A stretch of DNA of 64,000 nt, from contig NZ_BMHY01000010.1 in assembly GCF_014641555.1 (NCBI RefSeq), positions 1 through 64,000 of the forward strand, in the 5' to 3' direction. This document shows, piece after piece, positions 24,648-32,541 of the stretch; within the stretch, counting starts at the first letter, position 1, and each line of letters starts with the position of its first letter. Position numbers and translations under genes: made by a program. The stretch is from Paenibacillus radicis (ex Gao et al. 2016). Its GTDB lineage: Bacteria; Bacillota; Bacilli; Paenibacillales; Paenibacillaceae. The notes under the pieces were generated by a model. That model saw only the letters and a list, made by a program, of their open reading frames with translations, did not search any database and had not been told where the DNA came from.

Positions 24648-24699
24648 CACATAATTTGAATTGCGCAACAATTCCAACAGTTGGTGCAATAACAGAAAA

Positions 24700-24745
24700 A
24701 AGCTTCCCCGCGCTGACGGCGTTTATGCCGGAGCAGAAGAAGCTT
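24700..24745 (-). terminator. Terminator after ndoA
   Basis: On the minus strand GAAGCTT / AAGCTTC arms with an inner CCGGC/GCCG pairing are followed by a T run. It lies about 20 bases after the ndoA stop and separates it from the pilus operon. Confidence 0.75.
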
Positions 24746-24766
24746 CCTTTTCCCTAACTAAATCCA

Positions 24767-25117
24767 TTAAAAATCGATTAATCCAACGCTGATCAGCAAG
24801 GCATCGTCGACCTTGCGCATCGTCTCGTCGTCCAGATGGGTTATCTTATCGGTTAACCGCTGCTTATCAATGGTTCGAATCTGCTCCAGCAGCACGACAG
24901 AATCACGGTCAAATCCATGGGCGGCCGCATCCATCTCGACATGAGTCGGAAGCTTAGCCTTCTGAATTTGCGCCGTAATTGCAGCCACGATTACAGTTGG
25001 GCTGAAACGGTTACCAATGTCATTTTGAATAATAAGCACCGGCCTTACGCCCCCCTGCTCCGATCCGACGACGGGGGACAAGTCCGCAAAAAAAACATCA
25101 CCGCGTTTAACGATCAA
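24767..25117 (-). CDS. ndoA: EndoA (MazF-type) endoribonuclease toxin
   Basis: This 116-residue MazF/PemK-family toxin starts MIVKRGDVFFADLSPVVGSE and contains GGVRPVLIIQND with the catalytic arginine and SPTVIVAAIT with the catalytic threonine. B. subtilis EndoA cleaves RNA at UACAU sites; the sequence is close enough to expect a similar cut. It sits 3 bases after its antitoxin gene, downstream of alr and ydcC, as in B. subtilis. Confidence 0.95.
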   Translation of the reverse strand: MIVKRGDVFFADLSPVVGSEQGGVRPVLIIQNDIGNRFSPTVIVAAITAQIQKAKLPTHVEMDAAAHGFDRDSVVLLEQIRTIDKQRLTDKITHLDDETMRKVDDALLISVGLIDF

Positions 25118-25120
25118 GTT

Positions 25121-25402
25121 CTACACCCCGCTTACGAGACGCCCCAGCATATGGTCGGCTTCTTCCTCCGCTTGAAAAGCTTCTGAGGCCATATTCAAGT
25201 TGATTTTCGCCATCTCGAGATAACCGCGCTGCATGGATTCGCGGATTTGCCGTTTTTTACGTTCGACAAGATACAATTTCATGGCCTGCCGAATAAATTC
25301 GCTGCGATTGGAGTTCTCCTTCGCGACGATTCCGTCCACTTCCTCCAATAGCTGATCCGGCAAACTAATCATGATCCTCTTGGTGTTCTGCACATTGGCC
25401 AC
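25121..25402 (-). CDS. ndoAI: EndoAI antitoxin, ribbon-helix-helix
   Basis: This 93-residue antitoxin is the same length as B. subtilis EndoAI. The N-terminal ribbon-helix-helix is KRIMISLPDQLLEEVDGIV and NRSEFIRQAMKLYL. The C-terminal toxin-binding part keeps the RGYLEMAKINLNMASEA-type core and ends RLVSGV. The GTG at 25402 is chosen because GGGGGTG precedes it at good spacing and the length matches; a longer frame to 25447 is unlikely. It neutralises EndoA and may autoregulate. Confidence 0.93.
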   Translation of the reverse strand: MANVQNTKRIMISLPDQLLEEVDGIVAKENSNRSEFIRQAMKLYLVERKKRQIRESMQRGYLEMAKINLNMASEAFQAEEEADHMLGRLVSGV

Positions 25403-25621
25403 CGAGCAAGCACCCCCAAAACTTTTCCAAAAACCATTCATATTCATTATTGCATTAATAAGCCGTCGCTATACTCCAACATATCTATGTGACGCGTATA
25501 TCAATTATGCTGTATGATTTCGCGTATAGCACCATGTACGTCAGTTGCCTTACTTAATTCGCGATAATTGGCGAAATTCCTTTTTACTCTAACAATTTTT
25601 GCGGTTTGGAAAATTTTCCAC

Positions 25622-26809
25622 CTAAATTAACGGGTTTTCGACTGCAACCGCCTTGCCATTCTTCATATAAATACGCGGAACGCGGGCAGTCATCATACAT
25701 GTCACTTCGTAATTAATGGTACCGAGCTGCGCTGCAACTTCCTCAGCTGTAATGCATTCCTCACCCTGGCGGCCGATCAGTACGACCTCTTCACCCGGTT
25801 GAACCGCTTCTTCACCGGATACTTCGTCCAACGCAATCATACATTGATCCATGCAGATCGTTCCGAGCACCGGCACTTTCACGCCTCTTACCAGCACCTT
25901 TGCTTTACCGCCCAGCATCCGGCTAAAACCGTCGGCATAACCGATAGGAAGCGTTCCTATCTGCTCCTGCTTGGAAGTAACGTAACGGGAGCCGTAGCTG
26001 ATTCCCCAGCCTGGAGGCGCTTCCTTCACCATGACAACCTCGCTCTTGAGCGACATGACCGGCTCTAACGCAATTACGTCCCGCTTCACTTCATCCGAAG
26101 GATAAAGGCCATACATGCTGATCCCCAGTCTTACCATATCGCTAGGCCATTCGGGCATATCGATCCCTGCTGCGCTGTTCGCAGAATGAATAATCGAAAT
26201 CGGCAGCTGATTTTGCTTTACATAATCGACAATTTCACTGAATCGCTCATATTGCTGCTTTGTATGGCTTTTATCCAGCTCATCCGCTCGTGCGAAGTGA
26301 GTGAACAGCCCCTCAACCTCAAGCTGCGGAACTTTCAACGCCCGTTCGATAAAATCAGCAACGGCGTGAACCCCCAGCAGACCTAATCGTCCCATGCCGG
26401 TATCCATCTTGACATGCGCTTTCAGCCGTTTGCCGTCTTCGCGCAGCGGCAGCGCCGCAGCCGCCTCCAGAACATCCTCACGGAATAAGGCCACCGTAAC
26501 GTCCTGGCTTCGGGCTACTTCCAGCGCATAAGCAGGAACGTAGCCAAGCACGAGTATCGGTGCCGTTATGCCGGCCTGTCTAAGCTGGAGCGCTTCATCT
26601 AGAAAAGCAACGCCCAGATAGTCGACGCCAAACTGTTCGGCTTCGCGAGCAACAGCAACCGCCCCATGGCCGTAAGCATTCGCTTTCACGGCAACAAGCA
26701 GCCGCCGGCCTTCAGGCATCGTGTTTCGGAACGCTTGAAGGTTGTGATTGAGTGCATCAAGCGAAATTTCTACCCTCGTCGGGCGATAATACGAATCCAA
26801 GTCGTTCAC
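25622..26809 (-). CDS. alr: Alanine racemase
   Basis: This 395-residue PLP enzyme interconverts L- and D-alanine for peptidoglycan. The PLP lysine lies in VAVKANAYGHG (about residue 42), and the second catalytic base, a tyrosine, in GISYGSRYV (about 275). The C-terminal beta-domain carries GTICMDQCMI. The start is a GTG at 26809 with AGAGG just upstream. In this organism group alr is followed by ndoAI and ndoA and preceded by ydcC, exactly as here. Confidence 0.96.
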   Translation of the reverse strand: MNDLDSYYRPTRVEISLDALNHNLQAFRNTMPEGRRLLVAVKANAYGHGAVAVAREAEQFGVDYLGVAFLDEALQLRQAGITAPILVLGYVPAYALEVARSQDVTVALFREDVLEAAAALPLREDGKRLKAHVKMDTGMGRLGLLGVHAVADFIERALKVPQLEVEGLFTHFARADELDKSHTKQQYERFSEIVDYVKQNQLPISIIHSANSAAGIDMPEWPSDMVRLGISMYGLYPSDEVKRDVIALEPVMSLKSEVVMVKEAPPGWGISYGSRYVTSKQEQIGTLPIGYADGFSRMLGGKAKVLVRGVKVPVLGTICMDQCMIALDEVSGEEAVQPGEEVVLIGRQGEECITAEEVAAQLGTINYEVTCMMTARVPRIYMKNGKAVAVENPLI

Positions 26810-26953
26810 CTAACCTCTCTGACGGCCAATCCCTATATCCAACATCCAGTCCGGACGATAAACATCATAAAAACAATGTTATACGTTGCCGCTTGGGCTG
26901 TCAATGAATTGGCCGCCTGAAACAGTTAGTACCTCTTGGAAACTCACTGCCGC

Positions 26954-28156
26954 TTATTTCGATGTGTCTGCCTGAACGGATTGCGCGATTTTAATCATAT
27001 CGGATTCTGACAGTGTAGAGCTTGTAAGGCGGAATTGATTGCCTTCATACAGCCAAGTCAACGTATGCTGCTCCTCACCCGTACTCATTTGTCCAATTGT
27101 GAAGCCTAAGTCATACATCTCGCCTTCGCTATAGGATGCCGCCTGATCTTTAGGCTGCGTTTGAATGAGCGAATAATCGTAAGTGCCCGTATAACGGGTC
27201 ATGAGACCGGCATTGCCGCCAAATACGATATCCACACTGTCTTTCTCTGAGACGCCTGTCGGCATATACGTCGGCAGCATCACTTGCAGAATAGCTCCCG
27301 CTTCATCTGGATGAGCGATCGTCTCATCGCTCTCATCTTTAGCATTGGCATTATCTGCTTTTCCTGCTGCCGGATCTTTTTCCGAGCCGTTATTGACTTC
27401 ACCGCCCGCTTTCGTGCCCGCGTTGCTGCTGTTATCGCTAGGAGTAGTCGCTTCCTCGCTGCCTTCTCCATTGTCCTCCGGCTGGACAGTTGTCGCTTGA
27501 TCGCCTGTGCCGCCATTAGATGGAGCAGATTTCATATTTGCTTCCGTCTCAAAAGCGCTGCTTTCGAATTTTGGTCCAAATTCAAACGTATCGAATTTCA
27601 CATCGACCATCACGGAAGCATTGGTATCGCTGACTTCCACATGCACCGGTTTGAAATCCGACTTGTTCAGCCAGATTTTTTGACGGGCAAGCGAGCCGTT
27701 ATTGTAATTGGCCATGACGTCAAATACATAGGAGTTGTCTTCGACTGCGAATTGGCGGGAGTTATCGAGCAGAATGCTTTGTACCAGCGTTTGATACAAA
27801 TACACCTGACCTTGGTTTTGCGGCCAATCGCTTTGGAAACGGAATACTTTGTTCAGACGGGGAGTGAGTACAAATACGCCGTCGTCATTGCGGAGCACAA
27901 TTTGCGTAATGTCTTTCTCGGTGTTGGTCAATTTAATCCGGTAAAAATTAGGCTTCTGATAAGAAACCTCAACCGCATACTGGAGAGGCTGTGTGCCGGT
28001 ATTGAGGGTCATCGTTCCGCTCCCCCGATAGCTCTCCATGCTGCTCACCGTTTTATCGAGCTCCTTGACCACGGACTCGGCGTCCTTCGTCCCGCAAGCG
28101 CTCAATACGAGTGAGAAAACTAACAAAATTGCCGCGGCCCATGTAATGCGACGCAT
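26954..28156 (-). CDS. ydcC: YdcC-like LolA-fold lipoprotein
   Basis: This 400-residue lipoprotein has lipobox LVLSAC at residues about 14-19. A LolA/LppX-like beta domain follows (about 25-210; YRGSGTMTLNTGTQ, SYQKPNFYRIKLTN). A long acidic, Asn/Ser/Gly-rich spacer (about 215-285) precedes a DUF4367-like C-terminal domain (about 290-400). B. subtilis YdcC is a sporulation protein encoded just upstream of alr, though its spacer is shorter. The ATG at 28156 has GAGGGG 9 bases upstream. Its compartment is the outer face of the membrane. Confidence 0.87.
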   Translation of the reverse strand: MRRITWAAAILLVFSLVLSACGTKDAESVVKELDKTVSSMESYRGSGTMTLNTGTQPLQYAVEVSYQKPNFYRIKLTNTEKDITQIVLRNDDGVFVLTPRLNKVFRFQSDWPQNQGQVYLYQTLVQSILLDNSRQFAVEDNSYVFDVMANYNNGSLARQKIWLNKSDFKPVHVEVSDTNASVMVDVKFDTFEFGPKFESSAFETEANMKSAPSNGGTGDQATTVQPEDNGEGSEEATTPSDNSSNAGTKAGGEVNNGSEKDPAAGKADNANAKDESDETIAHPDEAGAILQVMLPTYMPTGVSEKDSVDIVFGGNAGLMTRYTGTYDYSLIQTQPKDQAASYSEGEMYDLGFTIGQMSTGEEQHTLTWLYEGNQFRLTSSTLSESDMIKIAQSVQADTSK

Positions 28157-28520
28157 TCCAATCAACCCCTCTTCACAATGTTTTTCCAACTGGTAACATG
28201 TCTATGAGGGAACTTGGACAATTATGCGGACTGGCAATAGCTTGGCTCTACTTAAATTTTTCGGTGTTTGTGTAAGAAGCTCAGAAAGCTTAGCCATTCA
28301 GGGAATATCATACAAAGGATCATTTATTCCATCGACAAAATCATTGAAAATTAGACTATCTATATGCAACTTTGATAGAAACCGACCTTAATAAACAATT
28401 AATCTTGAGAAAAGAGGGGGATTTTAGCAAAAAAGGGATTGTAAAGTGAATTTAAGCCGCTATAATAAGATGTGAACGTTGTGTGACGACGTCAATTATT
28501 ATCAAAGGGAGAGATTATTT
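28157..28520 (+). promoter_or_regulatory. Divergent intergenic region with a promoter for the 28521 gene
   Basis: This 364-bp gap lies between divergent genes. A plus-strand promoter TTGTAA (28439-28444), 16-base spacer, TATAAT (28461-28466) precedes the small membrane protein gene. I see no small gene or known RNA element in 28157-28438. Confidence 0.6.
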
Positions 28521-28805
28521 TTGGAACTCAATAACGAACCGCAAACAAATCCTTATAATGCGGGGTATAACCAGCAAGTATCGCCGATTATTTCGGTGAA
28601 AGAATGGATGCTCATGATGCTCATTTCGATCATTCCGATCGTTGGTATTATCATGATGTTCGTCTGGGCTTTCGGAGAAGGCAACCCTACTAAGAAAAAC
28701 TACTATAAAGCGGCTTTGCTGTGGTCTGCAATTGTTCTCGTCCTTTATATTCTTATTGTAGTATTGTTCCTGGGCAGCATGTTCGCTGCATTTGGCAATA
28801 TGTAA
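28521..28805 (+). CDS. Small two-helix membrane protein of unknown function
   Basis: This 94-residue protein has an Asn/Pro/Gln-rich N-terminal tail (about 25 residues), then two membrane helices (about 32-52 and 68-90). They are joined by a polar loop FGEGNPTKKNYYKAA. The motif IPIVGIIMMFVWAFGEG is familiar from uncharacterised Firmicute membrane proteins. The TTG at 28521 has GGGAGAG 7 bases upstream. An upstream in-frame start at 28479 has none. It is monocistronic, with its own promoter and terminator. Confidence 0.78.
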   Translation: MELNNEPQTNPYNAGYNQQVSPIISVKEWMLMMLISIIPIVGIIMMFVWAFGEGNPTKKNYYKAALLWSAIVLVLYILIVVLFLGSMFAAFGNM

Positions 28806-28837
28806 TACCTGCTACATACCCGCTGAGGGGCGGTCAG

Positions 28838-28866
28838 GCTGTCGAGAAATTCTCGGCAGCTTTTTC
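28838..28866 (+). terminator. Terminator after the 28521 gene
   Basis: GCTG-t-CGAGA and TCTCG-g-CAGC form a hairpin with a short loop, followed by TTTTTCTTT. Confidence 0.85.
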
Positions 28867-28943
28867 TTTGACCATTTATTGTTCTACGCCGTAACTGCTG
28901 CTACAGAATATGTGGTCAAACTCCGCTGTTATCCCCCCAAACT

Positions 28944-29396
28944 CTATGCGCCATATTCGTTCAGCCAGTCCTTTTGCCACTCTTGAAATGGCTTGGCTTG
29001 AACTTCTTCCAGCTTCTTGCCGTCTAATGACCAATATCCTCCATCTGATGCATCTTCATGCGGAACTGAAGTGCCCCCGATCGGCGTGCCGTCGACTACA
29101 TAGACAAATACATTTACTTTGCCCTGCGACTTCACAATGAACTTTTCAACGTCGATGGTTTTACCGAAATAGGAGGCAGGGTTAACTGACTGCAGTCCCC
29201 AATACATCATATAGGGCAGGGTGACAATTTTTTGTTTCGTTAATTCATAGCTTTCTGCATGGGCTTCATAGGACAACACTTCATAGCCTCTATCTTCAAG
29301 AAAGCTTATAGCTGCGGATTGGTTTATTGGCCTATCATTGCGACCTGTGCACCCGATCAATAATACAAGCAGAAGAATGGGGATGACATATTTCAT
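28944..29396 (-). CDS. Small lipoprotein of unknown function
   Basis: This 150-residue protein has a signal peptide and lipobox LLIGC (cysteine at about residue 16), so it is an anchored exported protein. The mature part starts with a FLEDRGYEVLSYEA segment, reminiscent of DUF4830-type domains, and ends with a Trp-rich tail (FQEWQKDWLNEYGA). I cannot assign a function. The ATG at 29396 has GGAGG 6 bases upstream. It is probably monocistronic. Confidence 0.8.
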   Translation of the reverse strand: MKYVIPILLLVLLIGCTGRNDRPINQSAAISFLEDRGYEVLSYEAHAESYELTKQKIVTLPYMMYWGLQSVNPASYFGKTIDVEKFIVKSQGKVNVFVYVVDGTPIGGTSVPHEDASDGGYWSLDGKKLEEVQAKPFQEWQKDWLNEYGA

Positions 29397-29489
29397 TCGG
29401 ATCCTCCAATTGTTATCGTCTTTACCCACCAAACGCTATCGAACCAAGTAAAGTTGCAGCTCTAGCCTTGTGCAAAAGTGTAAAAAAGC

Positions 29490-29514
29490 CCCTCGGCATC
29501 TTACAAACCGAGGG
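29490..29514 (-). terminator. Terminator after the PPK2 gene
   Basis: On the minus strand CCCTCGG / CCGAGGG arms are followed by GCTTTTTTACAC, 15 bases past the PPK2 stop. Confidence 0.85.
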
Positions 29515-29528
29515 ACTTGCAAATGTTG

Positions 29529-30347
29529 TTATTTTTCCGCTTCCTTAATTTCAGCCAGCAGCTGTTGCAGCTCCGGATTGGCAGGAGGCTCTTTCAAATC
29601 GAGGCTGCGCAATGCTTCTACCGCAATTTTCAGCACTGCGTAATTCCGGTACCACCGATTATCAGAAGGAATCAAATGCCATGGCGATGCCTTGCTGCAT
29701 TTCTCGAACAGCTCCTCGTAATAGTTGCTGTATTGCTTCCATGATTTACGTTCCAACAGATCGGAAGGGTCGAACTTCCAGTTTTTACTCGGATCCTCGA
29801 TCCGGCTGATCAGCTTCTCCAATTGGAATTGCTTTGATATATGCAAAAACAGCTTTACAACCTTGACGCCGTTATCGGCAAGCAATGCTTCAAAATGATT
29901 GATATGTTTAAACCGGCGTAATGCCTCCGCGTCGTCCACTTTGCCGTGCACTCTTGTAATCAGTACATCCTCGTAATAGGAGCGGTTGAAAACAGCGATT
30001 TGGCCAAGTGCTGGCACGGCGTGATGTGTCCGCCACAGAAAATCATGCCGGGATTCTTCCTCGGTCGGAGCTTTGAAGCTATGCGCCGAAATGCCTTGCG
30101 GGTTCAATCCGGCAAAAACCTTCTTAATCACTCCGTCCTTTCCGCTGCAATCCATTCCCTGAAAAACAAACAGAACGGCATGCTCTTTCCCAGCGATCAG
30201 CTTCTCCTGCAATTCCTGCAGCTCCTGCTCCAGCTCCTTAATCTCCTTCGCAACCTCATCTTTATTCTGAAATCGTCCTGTGTCCTTAGGGTCGAAATTC
30301 GAGAGATTAACTTTCTTTTTCACCGAAATCCGAAACTCCTTGCTCAT
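29529..30347 (-). CDS. Polyphosphate kinase 2 family protein
   Basis: This 272-residue PPK2 enzyme transfers phosphate between polyphosphate and nucleotides. Walker A is FQGMDCSGKDG (about residues 62-72) and Walker B sits in VFNRSYYEDVL (about 122-132). The lid-type residues are in the FLHISKQFQLEKL region. The length and single domain fit the class that phosphorylates nucleoside mono- or diphosphates; the exact nucleotide preference cannot be read. The ATG at 30347 has AAAGG 10 bases upstream. It is transcribed alone and divergently from the alpha/beta hydrolase. Confidence 0.92.
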   Translation of the reverse strand: MSKEFRISVKKKVNLSNFDPKDTGRFQNKDEVAKEIKELEQELQELQEKLIAGKEHAVLFVFQGMDCSGKDGVIKKVFAGLNPQGISAHSFKAPTEEESRHDFLWRTHHAVPALGQIAVFNRSYYEDVLITRVHGKVDDAEALRRFKHINHFEALLADNGVKVVKLFLHISKQFQLEKLISRIEDPSKNWKFDPSDLLERKSWKQYSNYYEELFEKCSKASPWHLIPSDNRWYRNYAVLKIAVEALRSLDLKEPPANPELQQLLAEIKEAEK

Positions 30348-30491
30348 GCCCTCACAGCCTTTCTTCTTATCCTTATATCCTTTTAATTCTATTTTCTTAT
30401 TCTTATCCCTTCATCATTCCCCTTAAACAAACTTTTCAATGGTCAACATTGTGGGTAATGAAACAAATAGGAACCGAAAGGAGAGAATGAG

Positions 30492-31307
30492 ATGGGAACT
30501 TATGTAGAAGTTGAAAAAAACGTTTCTTTATATGTAGAGGATGTCGGAACGGGGACTCCAGTCATCTTCCTGCATGGCTGGCCGCTTAACAGCCGGATGT
30601 TCGAATATCAATTTACATGGCTCTCCGAACAGGGGTATCGCTGCATCGGCATCGACCAGCGGGGCTTCGGCAAGTCGGATGCTCCGGCAGAAGGCTACAG
30701 CTATGACCGCTTGGCAGATGATATTAAAGCAGTTATCGACCGCTTGGAGCTGGATCAAGTCTATTTAGTCGGTTTCTCTGTAGGCGGCGCAATCGCCGTT
30801 CGTTACATGGCGCGCCATGGCGGCTATCGCATCCGCAAGCTTGCCTTGCTGGGAGCAGCCGCTCCAGCTTTCACGCAGCGGGACCAATATCCATACGGAA
30901 TGAAGCGTGAGGATGCCCAAGCTCAGATTGCAGCAATCCGGCAAGACCGGCCTCAGCTGCTTCGCGACTTTGGATCACAGTTTCTAGACGGTGGCGGGGA
31001 GAGAGCTATAAGCGAGCCTTTCAAAGACTGGCTTCAACAGCTTGGCCTCGAAGCTTCCGCTTGGGGCACCGTGCACACCTTCGAATCACTCCGGGATGAA
31101 GACTTGCGTGACGATATCCCGCAGATCAAGACAGCAACGACCATCTTCCAGGGAATGAAAGACATCATCTGCCCGCCGGAATTTGCTACGCTGCTGCTTG
31201 CCGGCATTGACGGCTCTACGCTTGTTCAGTTCGAACAGAGCGGACACGGGATGCTGTTCGATGAGCCGGACAAGTTCAATGAAGAGCTGCTGCGCTTCCT
31301 TAAATAG
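30492..31307 (+). CDS. Alpha/beta hydrolase (chloroperoxidase/esterase-like)
   Basis: This 271-residue alpha/beta hydrolase has the oxyanion motif FLHGWPLNSRMF, nucleophile elbow GFSVGG (Ser about residue 96), and a C-terminal catalytic histidine in QSGHGMLFDEP. The order and length resemble non-haem chloroperoxidases and related esterases (cofactor-free). The substrate is unknown. The ATG at 30492 has AAGGAG 8 bases upstream. A strong terminator follows. Confidence 0.9.
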   Translation: MGTYVEVEKNVSLYVEDVGTGTPVIFLHGWPLNSRMFEYQFTWLSEQGYRCIGIDQRGFGKSDAPAEGYSYDRLADDIKAVIDRLELDQVYLVGFSVGGAIAVRYMARHGGYRIRKLALLGAAAPAFTQRDQYPYGMKREDAQAQIAAIRQDRPQLLRDFGSQFLDGGGERAISEPFKDWLQQLGLEASAWGTVHTFESLRDEDLRDDIPQIKTATTIFQGMKDIICPPEFATLLLAGIDGSTLVQFEQSGHGMLFDEPDKFNEELLRFLK

Positions 31308-31315
31308 ATCATGTA

Positions 31316-31354
31316 AGCAAAGGAGGAGCCCTGTGAAGAGGCTCCTTCTTTGCT
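31316..31354 (+). terminator. Terminator after the alpha/beta hydrolase
   Basis: Nearly perfect 15-bp arms run 31316-31330 and 31340-31354 with a 9-base loop; the GGAGCC/GGCTCC core is visible. The T-rich 3' arm can act as the release tract. Confidence 0.75.
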
Positions 31355-31572
31355 TGCTCTCATGAGTCTATCCCCTCATAACAGCCACAGAATTTTTACA
31401 TCTTCCGCTTTATACCGCTTCAAACCGGCTAATATCGTCCCATCCCCGCCGCCCGACCCGGTCGTTCCCCGCCTTAAGACCAGTTCGAGAAACCGACTGG
31501 GGACTGTTACGAGCAGCCGGAATCCATACTACAATAAAGACATCGAAGAGCAAGTCGAAAGGATGATGGGAA

Positions 31573-31794
31573 ATGAAAAAATTATTTCGTTCACAGGCTG
31601 ACCGCAAGCTGACAGGTCTTTGCGGAGGCATCGGGGAGTGGCTGGGTGTTGATCCTACTGTAGTTCGATTGTTGGTAGCAATAGCGGCACTATTCAGCTT
31701 CGGGGCGGTCGTGTTGATCTACATCGTCGCATCGATCTTCGTTCCTAAAGCGCCTTACGGCGATTTCAACTACACTAACCAATACCACTTTTAA
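31573..31794 (+). CDS. PspC-domain membrane protein
   Basis: This 73-residue PspC-domain protein has the signature LTGLCGGIGEWLGVDPTVVR (residues 13-32) followed by one membrane helix (about 35-58). PspC proteins sense or respond to envelope stress and often work with PspA. Here a PspA/IM30 gene begins 33 bases downstream. The ATG at 31573 has AAGGA 9 bases upstream. The 218-base stretch before it holds a TACAAT box but no convincing -35. Confidence 0.9.
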   Translation: MKKLFRSQADRKLTGLCGGIGEWLGVDPTVVRLLVAIAALFSFGAVVLIYIVASIFVPKAPYGDFNYTNQYHF

Positions 31795-31827
31795 TTTCAT
31801 TTGATAAAAACTAAGGGAGAGATGATG

Positions 31828-32490
31828 ATGGGAATTTTGGAGAGAGTTTTTTCGATAACGAAGGCAGCAGCAAACGAAATGTTGGATAAAATTGAAAATC
31901 CGGTTATGATGCTGAATCATTACCTGAGAGATTTGGATGAGGATATCGCCAAAGCGGAGCGTTCGCTGGTCACTCAGCAAGCTCAAGTACGGATGCTGCA
32001 ATCGAAGCTCGACGAGCAGAATGGTCAAGCCGCTTACTACGAAGACAAAGCGGTACAAGCTGCATCTGCTGACCGCGAAGCGGAAGCTAGAACGGCATTG
32101 GAAGCCAAGCTGCTCTATAAAGAGCATGCGGATGAATCTTCCCGTCTGCTTGAATTTGCACAACAAGCTGTTACCGAAATTGAATTGCGCCTAGAAGCAT
32201 TGAAGGAAGAACGTACACGTCTGCAAGGAAAACGTACGGAACTGATTGCACGAGTCCAGCAAGCCGGCGTAGTATCCGGGGCACCTGCCCCGCAGTCTTT
32301 TGAGGGCAGCTCGGCTGCGAGAGGCTTCGACCGGATTGAGCAAAAGGTAATGGAATGGGAGGCGGCTCGCGAACTCTCGAAAGCGCCATATGGCAGCTAC
32401 AGCGGTTCAGCGTCCAGCGTTCCGAATCCGCAGCAAGAGAAACGCAATGCGCTAGTTGAAGAAGAGCTTCAGCGTCTGCTGAACAAATAA
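31828..32490 (+). CDS. PspA/IM30 family membrane-stress protein
   Basis: This 220-residue protein is almost entirely coiled coil (about residues 20-150), starts MGILERVFSITKAAANEMLD and contains ENPVMMLNHYLRDLDEDIAKAE, the PspA/IM30 hallmark. Such proteins assemble into rings or scaffolds on damaged membranes. Of three consecutive ATGs, that at 31828 gives the family-typical start and lies 8 bases from GGGAG. It is in an operon with the PspC gene and ends at a bidirectional terminator. Confidence 0.92.
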   Translation: MGILERVFSITKAAANEMLDKIENPVMMLNHYLRDLDEDIAKAERSLVTQQAQVRMLQSKLDEQNGQAAYYEDKAVQAASADREAEARTALEAKLLYKEHADESSRLLEFAQQAVTEIELRLEALKEERTRLQGKRTELIARVQQAGVVSGAPAPQSFEGSSAARGFDRIEQKVMEWEAARELSKAPYGSYSGSASSVPNPQQEKRNALVEEELQRLLNK

Positions 32491-32493
32491 ACG

Positions 32494-32531
32494 AAAGAGC
32501 CCATTCTTGCATACAGCAAGACGGGCTCTTT
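32494..32531. terminator. Bidirectional terminator between PspA and the histidine kinase
   Basis: AAAGAGCCC / GGGCTCTTT arms with an inner CTTGC/GCAAG stem are followed by TTTTTG. It lies between convergent genes. Confidence 0.9.
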
Positions 32532-32541
32532 TTGTTTTTCA

